Origin: Batillaria attramentaria
Taxonomy: Eukaryota > Mollusca > Gastropoda > Batillariidae
Direction: 5' to 3'
DNA: 64,000 nucleotides
Assembly: GCA_018292915.2 (NCBI GenBank)
Contig: JACVVK020000018.1
Coordinates: 1,590,001-1,654,000 of the forward strand
Shown here: positions 22,331 to 33,307 of the stretch, piece by piece
Layout of the letters: each line of letters begins with the position of its first letter
Numbering within the stretch: the stretch's first letter is position 1
Position numbers and translations under genes: made by a program
The notes under the pieces: model-generated
The model's input: only the letters and a program-made list of their open reading frames with translations
What the model was told of the DNA's origin: nothing
Databases searched by the model: none

Positions 22331-22647
22331 AGGCCAAATACCCTGTCATGTAAAGCCAATATTATAGACCAGCGACCATCAGTGTCAAGGAATCGTATTT
22401 CAACATGCTGTTGCAAAACACTGCGCATGTGTTCCGAGACAGATGTCACTGGTTGACGGTTCCGGGACGGGGGTGGGGGGGAGAGGGGTGAGGGGGGGGG
22501 AAGGGGGGTAAACAAAATGCCCGCTGTCAAACGAAGTGCCACTCTCACTTCAAAAGTTTGACGACGAATCTTCTCAAAGTAAATATAGTCATTTATAATA
22601 ATAAAAATAATCGAGCGCTTAATCTCGCAGCAATGCAACTCACAGCG

Positions 22648-22648
<1 letters not shown>

Positions 22649-22719
<71 letters not shown>
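22649..22719. repeat. (CA)n microsatellite
   Basis: Uninterrupted CA dinucleotides. Confidence 0.95.
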
Positions 22720-22720
<1 letters not shown>

Positions 22721-23636
22721 CACACGGCACCCCGACCTTAAGAAAGTATACAATTACAGACAGAGGCACTGAATCAATGGCAGACTACTTAAGTGTGAAA
22801 GGCTTGACGTAATATGTGGGTTTTCAGGTTCATATGGGGATAAGGAAATGAAAGAACGTTCGCCTACGGTTTTTTTTTTTTTTTTTTACACAGGTCTACG
22901 AGCTGTTGTAATGCGTTCGCGAAGGTAGGTGGCTGCTCAATTGTTCGCTTGACGACAAAGTAGCACGTCGCTTGACCATTTTCAAATCTGAGTAGCACAT
23001 TAGTGTGACCAATAGATTTCGGTTTCTCGTTTCGATAGAAAGAGACCATTCCTCGAGCAACCCCCTATCTCCGCGAACACATCACAACAGCGCAAAGACC
23101 AGTGTATAAGCTCAGATATATTGATAAGAAAATTTGAGAAGATTTAGCGTCGAAACTTTTGAAGTGAAAGTAGCACTGTGTTTGACTTCGACCATTTTGG
23201 TTAACCCCCGTTGGTTCAGGAGAATATATATTTTGTTTTCAACAGGTGCGCACATGCGCCCCAATTACCTTGACTAGCTCCATGGTAACCATACCAGGTG
23301 TCAATGATTCGTGCATACCTTGGATTTAGTACACATGTCATGTCGTTTTGGGTTCACTTTCTTTGTCAAGTGCTGGCTGTGACCACGACTGTTGACTGGC
23401 CGTGACAGTTAGTATAAGGAGAAAGTTTCCCGCTTTTTGTTGTTTGTTTGTTGTTGTTTTTTTTTAAGGGGGTTAGGGGGAGGGTTGCGGTGTATTTTTT
23501 TATTTTTGTTTTCCCCAGCATTGACAGGTCGTACACAGGTACACTATGGCACGACACACAGTAAAACAAAACTAAATGCACAATAATAAAGATACGTTAC
23601 CTGACACAGTGATACCAGCGTAAACACATCACTAGC

Positions 23637-23672
<36 letters not shown>

Positions 23673-23949
23673 TAACTCGAGTCAAATCTCCCACATCAAA
23701 CAACTGCATAATCGCAAATGAATAAAAGTTTAACAGACTGCTAGAATGTTGGTGTCTCAGTGTTGGTGTAACATCATTTCCGAAAGCATCTTTTAATATG
23801 ACTCTGAACAGGAAGGCGCAGTTTGTTTTAAAATTCGTCCGCACTACAGAGTACCTACAGCTTTCTTTTAGTGTAGCGACGGCAGGTTTTGGAAAGGACC
23901 ATTGCACATAGCGCATTTACCTTTGTCAAACATTGGAATAGTCGTAGGA

Positions 23950-23951
<2 letters not shown>

Positions 23952-24041
<90 letters not shown>

Positions 24042-24116
24042 CAGAAAGCGCAGGCCAGGGAAACTGCTTGCCGGAAAACTGCAAACTGCTTGTGCAGAGG
24101 AAAGACAGTCCGTAGC

Positions 24117-24147
<31 letters not shown>
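23952..24147. repeat. (GT)n(GA)n and second (GA)n microsatellite
   Basis: GT at 23952-23991 passes directly into GA to 24039, with a further GA run at 24118-24147. Confidence 0.95.
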
Positions 24148-24149
<2 letters not shown>

Positions 24150-24449
24150 ACTGACCGTTTCTCTGCCGCTTTCCTCCAGTCTCTTACTTGCTGGAGCTTC
24201 GCACGCGCACTTGTAGTTGTGTCGAAAAACGAAAAGGGCAGCAGCTGCAGCGTAGGCATATTAAATGGTACACAACGACCGTTCTCCAGCAGTGCCAACC
24301 TGTCACCACGACTATGTATGCAGCACGCCCGGCGTGTCAAACAACGTCTACTAGTACGACTCATTTTGCACCACAGCAGCCGGGTGCTCTCTGATGTGGA
24401 AGAGCACGTCAAGTTTTGCATGTACACTGAGGCTCAGTATTCGAATAGT

Positions 24450-24560
24450 TCGTCCATTAGGGGGTGCAAATGTATATCAGCCTTTCACAGAGGGGCATAT
24501 GTACTTCAGTCGACCTCTCGGGGGGGGGGGGGGGGGGGCGACTGTATACCCGCTGCGCGG
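24450..24560 (+). repeat. Inverted duplication R3, left copy
   Basis: It shares TTAGGGG-TGCAAATG, AGGGGCA-ATGTACT and the poly-G then CGA-TGTAT-CCCGCT order with the reverse complement of 25560-25690, roughly 70 percent alike by eye. Confidence 0.6.
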
Positions 24561-24898
24561 GAGGGGGTGCGCAAAGGCTACGGACAACTAATAGCCTCCG
24601 GATCATGTAGTAACGATCACGCTAAATGGAGTAGAACATTATTGCCCCTTTAAAATTTGTGTGCAGAGTATAAAATGGCAATGTGGGGCTTTTTGTTGGC
24701 TTTGTAAAAATATTTCATGCCAGGTAATAGTAAAAATGAGCCTGGCTTGTGGACTATTTATATATTCATGCGCGGCTGGCACAGGAGCCAGCAGACGACA
24801 GGGGAATGAGGGGGTATGTTGTCGCTGCCAACATTGCCAAAAAACCCACAAAAACCCGGAATATTTGAATTTGTTGAAATTTACTCTACACATGAGTC

Positions 24899-25040
24899 TT
24901 TGGCTGCCGGATTTTTGTGAATTTTTTGTTGTTGTTGTGAATTTTAAAGCATTTCTAGGGTCACTGGGTGTCACTTTGGCTGCCAGATTTTTGTGAATTT
25001 TTTGTTGTTGTGAATTTTAAAGCATTTCTAAGGTGTCACA
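24899..25040. repeat. 76-bp tandem duplication
   Basis: Two units, each starting TTTGGCTGCC and ending AAAGCATTTCTA, differ by a GTT repeat length and a few bases. Confidence 0.85.
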
Positions 25041-25559
25041 TGCAACGTTATTTGTAAGAGGAAATTTCCTCGAAATTTGCATCTGTGTTCTGTAGCCAAG
25101 GTACCCTGATATTCTGACCGGTCAACTCTCGCGATATTTCCACGCCATGGTCAGCAAACGGCGCGTTTCCGGCAAATCCAAAACGAAGCAGACGAATCAG
25201 GCTTCACCATTGCCCAGCGAGGAGTTGCGGATATGAATACTATTACACAACCATTCAAACACGATTTTTCGAGGTCGTCCGACTCAACAAGGAGTTAAAA
25301 CACTGCGCACCATTCTCCTGCTCACAACTGATTCGCAGTCGAAGCGTGAGACTACCGTGGGTCGGGCCGCTGCCATTCACGATTGCTAAGTTCGAATGTC
25401 GCACACGCGTGCACCAGTGGAGTGATCGAAAATGAAGCGGTCACTATTACAACGGATATAAACTAAATGCACATCAATCTCGACCATCTTGTGGCGATGT
25501 TCCGTCTTAAAATGCGTCGCATAAAGTAAAGTCGTTAAAGGAAGTCGGCGGCCACGTGA

Positions 25560-25690
25560 CTTCACTTCGTGAGACCCAAATCCGAGTAGCGGGGATACAA
25601 TCGCCCCCACTAGTGGACGACTGGAGTACATTTGCCCCTCCTGCGCATGACCGGTATGCATTTGCAGCCCCTAACGGGCGAACCACACCA
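25560..25690 (-). repeat. Inverted duplication R3, right copy
   Basis: Reverse-complement partner of 24450-24560. The two copies enclose about 1 kb with no recognised coding sequence. Confidence 0.6.
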
Positions 25691-26527
25691 ACTAAACTAC
25701 CCTGAATGCATGCATACTTCCGGGGGAGTCTGAGGTTACGTTCGCCCAACCCATAATGTGTCAGCCCATTTCCCTCCTGCTGTACATGACACCCAAGAAA
25801 TACTTTAGAATCCCCCCCCCCCCACACACACACACCGCTGAAAATCCAGACCCACCTAGACTCAAGAGTGCCTAGGTACATTTTAAACAAATTCCAATAA
25901 TTATTCAGAATTTTGGATTGCTAGCAGCGACCACCTACTCCCTCCCTCCTTTGTCGTATGTTAGTTCTCGTGTTAGCCGCGCATGAATACAAATAGCCCA
26001 CTTTTTTCACCGGCGGGCGTGAAACTTATCTACAAAGCCAACAAACAGCCCCAGATTGCCATTTTCTTTGCTCTGCACACAAATTTTAAAAAAGGGGAAA
26101 TTTGCATATTTAGCGGAATCAGTTGTTACTGCACGACCCGGACGACGTTACGCGGGCGTAAGCTGTAAGCAAGTAATGTACAGAGTCTGGGTGACTCATT
26201 TTATTTTATTTTATTTATTTATTTTTTTTGCCAACAAACAACTTGTGAAGATGCTGAATCAGTGCATATGTGGTCATTCCCTCCGCCCCCCCCTCCCCCC
26301 CCCCCCCCATCACACACACAAAAGGTCTCCCTCAGCGCCGTGAGCACTCAAGCCGCTGGGAGGGTGCGCTATATCAAGTCTCCATCATCATCATCATCAT
26401 CATCAAAGGGAACGTATAGGCAAAGACATTACAATTAATGTAATGTCTTTGGTATAGGTAAGTGGACGCTGCAAGGGAGAGAACCGTGCCTGTATGGGAA
26501 GAGTGATCACTGGATCTAGCAGTTCCC

Positions 26528-27192
26528 TAGACTCCAGAGTGCAGTCCCTTTTCGGCGGGGCGTGAAAATGTGACTGCTTACACCCAGCGCCATTTTTAAA
26601 AATGGCGAATTCTTTTTAGAAAAGCAGAGACTTGTGTGTCATATGATTCGATTTGAAACGAAGTCTTGAATATCCGACCACTTTTCGTTTGGGCAAAATC
26701 TTTGCCAGCGGACAATTATTGTTGCGCTTTGATGGCACTGTTTACGTGGTACACTGATCCAACAGGATGTGAGTAAACGGCAAGGGGGTTGCACTCTGAC
26801 AGGCAAGGGTGTTGCACTCTACAGGCAAGTATTATTGCACGGTGCAGACCATCACGTACCTGCCTTGTGGTGCAATAAGAGACGATTACAAAAGCATACA
26901 CACCCGTGCTCTAGGACTGAATGTAATAATAGATCTGTCCATTCAGACAGAGACATGTTATGTATGTCTCTGATTCAGAAACACGTCTACTTTCACTCTG
27001 AAGACAACCTGCCATCACTTGCGCCACTGAGGATCCCTCTGGGTTCAAAGCTGGTCAAGGATGACATAGTGCGCGACCTTGTGTTTGAGAGCACCGAGAC
27101 AATTTAGGCCCGTCACGGTAGCGCAGTGAGCGCCATTTCCCCACCGTGCACAGAGGTACTTTCCACTGAAAGACTCTGTGCCCCAGAGAGTG
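26528..27192. mobile_element. 665-bp element with 9-bp target duplication, copy 1
   Basis: It starts TAGACTCCAGAGTGCAG and ends CCCCAGAGAGTG. Perfect 9-bp repeats GCAGTTCCC flank it (26519-26527, 27193-27201). Copy 2 at 57320-57989 is nearly identical. The unoccupied site is seen in inverted orientation near 29110-29190. No terminal inverted repeats, poly-A tail or reading frame conserved in both copies was seen, so the class is open. A non-TIR Mutator-like derivative is one possibility because of the 9-bp duplication. Confidence 0.85.
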
Positions 27193-27199
27193 GCAGTTC

Positions 27200-27363
27200 C
27201 CAGCACAGGAAAAAACAAAGAGGAACGGCCCCGTCCTACATTTTTTTCTCTCTCCAAATTTCATGTTATTTTGTCTGTTTTGTTGTTATTGTTGCCGGTT
27301 CTCCCCTCTCCAAGTCCTACCAACGACACTAGATCCGCTACGACCTCGACCGATTAGCCACAT

Positions 27364-27438
<75 letters not shown>

Positions 27439-27640
27439 CGCATAACCCCCGCCAAAAAGAACGCAGTAGTGTGCACGTAAAGTGTCTATGACGCAGATTT
27501 CGTTACGTCACTGTGTGCGTGAAAGTATTGTCTGGAGAGACATCACAGCCTTGTTTTGTATCACTGATACTTGCTGCTGCGCGCAGCAGAATCTGCCCCA
27601 TCCTATAAAGCTGTTTCTCTTATCTAGAAACAACTTAATA
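27200..27640 (+). repeat. Repeat R4, compact copy
   Basis: Part A (27200-27365, GAACGGCCCCGTCCTAC to GACCGATTAGCC), an AC microsatellite, and part B (27440-27640, with GCTGCTGCGCGCAGCAGAA). The same parts occur inverted at 39155-39300 and 37705-37905. Confidence 0.7.
27363..27436. repeat. (AC)n microsatellite
   Basis: Uninterrupted AC dinucleotides between the two halves of repeat R4. Confidence 0.95.
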
Positions 27641-27760
27641 ATAATAATAATAATAATAATAATATAACATTCTTATATAGCGCAGTATCTCCAGGAAGTG
27701 AGCTCAACGCGCTTTACAATTTCTGACTAAAACTAATAAAATCGATAACTCATACTGTCA

Positions 27761-27817
<57 letters not shown>
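27630..27817. repeat. (ATA)n, spacer and (AC)n
   Basis: ATA triplets at 27630-27664, then TATAGCGCAGTATCTCC...GCGCTTTACAATTTC, then AC at 27761-27817. The middle resembles R1-type repeat edges. Confidence 0.8.
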
Positions 27818-27819
<2 letters not shown>

Positions 27820-27844
27820 GCCATTCCACCAGCAACAGGGCTCA

Positions 27845-28985
27845 GGATGGGTCAAGAACTGTTGAGAAACTAGTTATAGGATAGTCTGAACAAGAAGGTT
27901 TTGAGTTTGGCTTTAAAATCAAGTAAGTCAGAAGCATTTCGAATGCACTGGGGAAGAGAATTCCAAATTACAGGGGGTTTATACTGAAATGAACGTTGTC
28001 CAAAGGATTTAGTGTAGGTCTTCGGTACAACGAGGAGGCGTTCAGAGCTAGAGCGAAGGGACCTGGATGGTTGATAGACAGTTAGTAATGAGGACAGGTA
28101 GGCAGGCAGTGTGCCATCAAAAAGACGAAAAGCTAGTGTAGCAAGTTTGTACTCAATCCTGGCCTTGATGGGAAGCCAGTGTAGCTGAGACAGGAGTGAT
28201 GAGACATGATCTTTCTTTGACCTCTGAAAGATGACCCTTGCAGCATTATTCAAAATTCTCTGAAGTCGGGTCAACTCTTCGGCAGGCAAGGCAGCCAGTA
28301 AAGAATTACCATAATCTATTCGACTCAGGCTGAGTGGTGGCAGACTGGGTCAGGAAACCTCTCACAGAGCTAATTTTGCGCAACTGGAAGTTGGCTGCTT
28401 TACAGATGCTGGTGATATTATCATGCATGGAGAGTGTGGAATCAAAGTAGACACCCAAGTTGCGTACACAGTTTTTGAAGGTGACGTCAGTGTCACCGAC
28501 TGTCAGACAGTTAGCGGTGATCTGCGAAAGACAGTGACTAGAGCCAACACACAAGACCTCGGCCTTGCCGTCATTTAACCTGAGCTTATTGTTCAACATC
28601 CAGTGCTTGACGGATGATACGCATAGTTCTAAGTCTTTCAGCAAAAATGGAAAGACAGATGGTTTTGAATCTTTAAGTAGCTGCGTGTCATCGGCGTATT
28701 TATGAAAACAGCAATCATGCTGATTCAAAACAACAGACAGAGGCTGTGTGTACAAAGAAAAAAGCACCGGACCCAGGACAGAACCCTGGGGTACACCGAA
28801 GCTCAGTGGAAGGGCTTTGGATTCAACGTCACCGATAATCACACGTTGAGTGCGGTCAGACAAATATGAGGAGAACCAATTTAACACTGTGCCACTGATG
28901 CCGAAACAACAATGAAAGGAAAGTGGGAGGACCAAAATCACTTTTCAGGTGACCAGAATCACGTTTCCACTGCACCATGGAGCTG
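27845..28985 (-). mobile_element. CR1/L2-like LINE reverse transcriptase, 3' part
   Basis: The minus strand encodes the RT palm motifs GVPQGSVLGPVLFSLYT and YADDTQL (28941-28306). After a frame break near 28290-28306 it encodes the C-terminal region with LQRILNNAARVIF and LHWLPIKARIEYKLATL, ending YN-stop near 27870. The 5' half, including the endonuclease, is missing. The order fits CR1/L2-type (Jockey superfamily) LINEs. It is a dead copy. Confidence 0.85.
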
Positions 28986-29104
28986 CGAGGGACATGCTGC
29001 GTGATAGGCGCCTCCCCCCCCCCCCCCCCCTTAGCGGACCTTCATCAGTCTTGCCTCCTCTCAGGTTCCTTTAGTGTCCCACTCCTTCTTTCATTTCGTA
29101 TTTT

Positions 29105-29192
29105 TTTCTGTGCTGGGAAATGCTAGATCCAGTGATCACTCTTCTCATACAGGCGCAGTTCTCTCCCTTGCAGCGCCCACTTCCCTATTCGC
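29105..29192 (-). repeat. Unoccupied target site of the 9-bp-duplication element
   Basis: The reverse complement reads ...GTGATCACTGGATCTAGC, then a single TTTCCCAGCACAG. It matches both flanks of copy 1 (26455-26527 and 27193-27206) with nothing inserted. Confidence 0.8.
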
Positions 29193-29423
29193 TCGCTTTA
29201 AGTACTGCTAGTACTTTTCGCTGCTGCAATTATCGCTTCCTACATTTTTTTTCTCATTTTTTTTAAAAAATCATCATCATCATCCTTGTGATATTTTCAA
29301 ATTCGGCAATGTAAAGATTCATCCTTGGCTGTCTTATGCCAAACGATGTGAATTCACACCTAACCCGTGACGACTCATCAGTGCCTACAGAGTGCATGGT
29401 GTAGCCTCAAACTATTCTCCTAT

Positions 29424-32134
29424 TCACCGAACAACGCAAAACGGACGGACGTCATGAAGAAGTTGATGACGTGGCTGTCGTCGACGATGACGCCGAGGTC
29501 GATGACGCCGAGGCCGAAGAATCCGCTGTAGAAGACTTTGACTCAGAAGACTTTGACTCAGTAGACTTTGACTCAGAGGACGTTGCTCGGGATGTCGAGT
29601 GGGACCCCATCTCCGACACAGGATCTGGGATGGTTCTGCTGCTCTTTTTGCCCGTGGAATTTTTTGTTCCATATTTGGAGTCCAGCATGGGGGTTGTGGG
29701 TTCAGAGGTAACGCCCGTGATCCTGTCTTTAAAGGAAACTCTGCGTGCCGTGACCTCTTGAGGTGTTGTACTTGACGATTCCACGGATTTTCGGATGACG
29801 TCAAGAAGATCTTTAGTTTCTTCTCTAATTTGTTTAGGAGGGGCTTCTGTTGTTGGTTCGACATATTTTCCCATGAACGCTTCGTCGTGCCAAGGTATTG
29901 TAATTTCTTCAAAATAATTTCAGTCCTTGGTTTGAGAAATGCTCCCCTAGGCCTTCCTAGACCTTCATGGAAATCTCTATGTATTGTAAATTCATCAGGG
30001 GATCTTTTAATCGTTGGCCCGACTAGCGTTCTTTTGGACGCTTCGTCATGCGAACCCTCAGGTACTTTGAGTTCTTGAGCAGGTCTCGTAGCTCTCGATA
30101 CCACAGACTGTCTCTTGGGAATTTTGTCATGAAAACCTGTAGATATTACGGTTTCACGGGAGGAACTTCCACTCGTTCGTTCGAAAAATAGTCTACTGGA
30201 CATTCCGTCACGCAGAGCCTTAGGCACGGTGATTTCTTGCGACGGTCTCGTAGACCTCAGTGCCGCGGATGTCCCCCTGTACATTTCGTCGAGGGAATCC
30301 GTCGATGCTGTGTTATCCTGGGGGGAACTTCCAGTCGTTGATTCGAGGAATGTTTTCCTGGGACCGCTGTCGTGGGGACCTTCAGGTACTGCAATTTCTT
30401 GAAAGGGTCTGTTGCTCGTTGGGTCACGGGATTTTCTCCCGGACGCTTCGTCATGCCAATTTCTAGGTTCTGTGATTTCTTGAGAAGGGTTTGTAGTCCC
30501 CGACACCCCGGGTTTTATCTTGCACGCTTCGTCATGTGAATCAGTGCTTACTGTGGTTCCTTGGGAGGTACTTTGAGTGGCTGATTCGAGAAATGTTCTT
30601 CCGTCTTGGAAACCTTTAGGTGCTGTTATTTCCTGAGAGGGCCTCTTACTCGTTGGTTCGACTAGCTTTCTTCTGGACGCATCGTCACGCAAATCCTTGG
30701 GTACTTTGATTTCTTGAAAAGGTCTCGTAGCTCTTGATACCACGGAGTTTCTCCTGGCTATTTCGTCACACGAATCAGTGGTTAATGTGGTTTCTTGAGA
30801 GGAACTTTCGGTCGTTGATTCGAGAAATGTTCTTGCGGACTTTCCCTCTGAGACACGTTTAGGTACTGCAAATTCTTGAAAAGGTCTCGTAGGTCTTGAT
30901 ACCACGGATTTTCCGCTGGACATTTCGTCTTTAGAATCTGTAGTTACTGTTGTTTCTTGGGAGGAACTTTCAGTGGTTGATTCGCGGGATATACTCCAAG
31001 GGCTGTTGTGGAGACCTTTAGGTACTGTGATTTGAGGAAAGGGCCTGTTGCTCGTTAACGTTGAGTGAAGAGATTTTCCTCTGGACGTGCCGTCTTGTAA
31101 ATGTTTAGGTATTGTGATTTCTAGAAGGGGCCTATTACTTGTCGAGTCGAGGGATTTTCTCTGCTTGTTGTCGTGGAAATCGTTAGTCTTAAATTCGACT
31201 GTTGCTCTCCTGGACCCCCCGTCCTGCAAATGTTTCGGCACTGTGATGTCATGAAGTTGTCTTGTAGACGACAGTTGAACGGCGTTTTTGCTGGTCCTGG
31301 TTCTCTCTGCCCTGCGGACGTCGGAAAGTCGCCTGTTTTCAATCGTACTCTTAAAGGAATGCTCGCTTGTAGGGTCACTAGAGAAGTGTACTTCACGCTT
31401 ATCCTTTCCGTGTCGCCTGTTTTGGATGTCATCCTGGGGATTGCTCTTTGCACTCTTCTGATCCGGCTTTTCCTCTGGTTTGCCCTGAACAGGGACGTTG
31501 TCACCCGTGCCTTTACGTAAGAGTCTCTTGAGAGTCATACGGGATCTTCTCTTCTGTCCAGGCTGAAGTCGTTCGACGCATTCAGCGTCGTCTGCATCGT
31601 GGCCGTATTTGTCTGTCGTCCCAATACATCCCATACAATTATGCAAGCAAGATCGATACTCTGGTCTCATCAAATCGAAACACATGACCAGCAGGGCGAG
31701 GCCAATGGCCAGGTAGACCACACACAGGGTCTGCTGCTCAGCACCCTGATCGTTCTGCTTTCCCTTGTGGCAGCTGGAACCAGGAACAAAGTCACCAAAA
31801 CCGATGGTGGACAACGTTGTGAAGCAGAAGTAGAGGGCCACAAGGTAGTCCCAGCCCTCCCACTGGCCGAAGAGTAAGGCACCCAGGTAAACATAGACTG
31901 CTATCAAGACACAGCAGAACCACACAGGCACCCGCGGATTTCTCACAACTTTGTCACGGTCATCGTCACTCACGCAGAGCCTGAGGAACGTCTTGGCGTA
32001 CAGGACGCGGAACAAATTTGCCATGCTGCGGCCGAGGCTGGCGAGGCACAGGGCCGTCATGGGGATGCCGATCACAGCATAGACCATGGTGGCAATGCGG
32101 CCGGGTGTCGTCACCGGTGCTATCACCCCATAAC
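29424..32134 (-). CDS. K2P-A exon 3: M2-P2-M3-M4 and repeat tail
   Basis: It starts with the rest of the GYG codon (acceptor TGTGCAG) and stays open for 903 codons to TAG. Tail units pair a FLESTTESSSQETT block with a RPFQEI-VPK block. From about 29925 down, the repeat continues in another frame (EEITIP, MGKYVEPTTEAPP) and would end in a Ser/Lys low-complexity tail at 29452, so the last 160 residues of the long frame are doubtful. Confidence 0.75.
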
Positions 32135-33233
32135 CTGCACAGAAAAGGTACTGGTTCTGCCAAATTGGTTCTGTCGAATATGAAGCCTTGGTTAAAGGGC
32201 GCGGGCATTTGGAGAAGATTTGCGAGCCGCACGTGATGCAGTAACCGACCAGCAAGGGCACAATATCAAAATACGGGTTGACTGGCACACCGTCCTGAAT
32301 GCCCGCGGCCGTTGAAGAAACAGAAAGACACGTTCACAACTGGTAGACCATCTTTTATATTTGAAGCAGATCCTGAGTGTTTCCGTGGCTCAAGGAGCAC
32401 AACCACACCTACCATACCATACTACTTTGGATCCAAAATTAGATGCATAGACTGTTTTGCAGTTTGTTTTCTTCCTATTTTTCTGGGGAGCCGTGGTGGT
32501 CGAATGGTAGAGCGTTGGACTTCTAATGCTCGGGTCGTGAGTTCGATCCCCTCTGGGGCCAAATATTTGTGCTGGCTTTTTCATCGTTGCCCCGTCTTTG
32601 ATATCACCCTATGTGGTGGAAAAGGACGTTAAACCCCCAAACACCCACCCCACCCACCCTTCCTATTTTTCTGACAAGAGGGCGGACTACAGAGGGATGG
32701 GTGAGGGTGAGAGTGGGGGTGGAGGACAGGTAGAAGAAGCCGTCGATTGAGGGGTGGGTTTAACGTCCTTTTCCACCACATACGGCCGTCAATTGAAGGA
32801 GGATGGATGGGTGATTGGACGTTTAACGTCCTCTTTCACCACGTATGGGTGATATCAAAGACGGAGGCATAGAGAAAAAGGCCAGTACAAACAAGCCCCC
32901 CCCCCCTCCCCGCCGTGCCCCGTTATATCACACACACACACACACACACACGCCAATAAAACAAAACAAGAACAAAACAACAACGAACAAAAACAACAAC
33001 AGAAAACAACAGCAACAACGAACAAAAACAGCAACAGAAAACAACAACAACAAGAAACGGCAGCAAAACTTTTATTTGTTTGTGTAGGTTAAGTTTTTCA
33101 TAGGTGTTTTTCATACACAAGACCTTTATATGTGTATGTGAGAGTAGTTTTTATTAATGACTGTGCGAGTGTTTCAGATAAGTTTGTGAGTGGTTTTATA
33201 TTTTAAGAGCGTGAGTGCTTTGGACTTAAACGG

Positions 33234-33307
<74 letters not shown>

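Larger units (their letters stand above)
20451..26518. other. Repeat-rich intergenic DNA, no gene recognised
   Basis: It holds pyrimidine-rich DNA near 20925-21260 with a tandem copy of a TTTCTCCGG-ACAACGTCC unit, microsatellites, degenerate tRNA-like SINE heads at 21974-22230, an inverted duplication (24450 and 25690) and a 76-bp tandem duplication. Open frames here run through microsatellites and are not credible genes. Confidence 0.55.

Noticed and set aside
23889..24653. 254-codon plus-strand frame
   Set aside because: Runs through GT and GA microsatellites and repeat R3; no domain.
26769..27107. 112-codon frame inside the 9-bp-duplication element
   Set aside because: Not open in the second, nearly identical copy, so probably not coding.
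29471..29761. Acidic plus-strand frame DSEDFDSVDFDSED
   Set aside because: Antisense of the Ser/Lys low-complexity tail of K2P-A.
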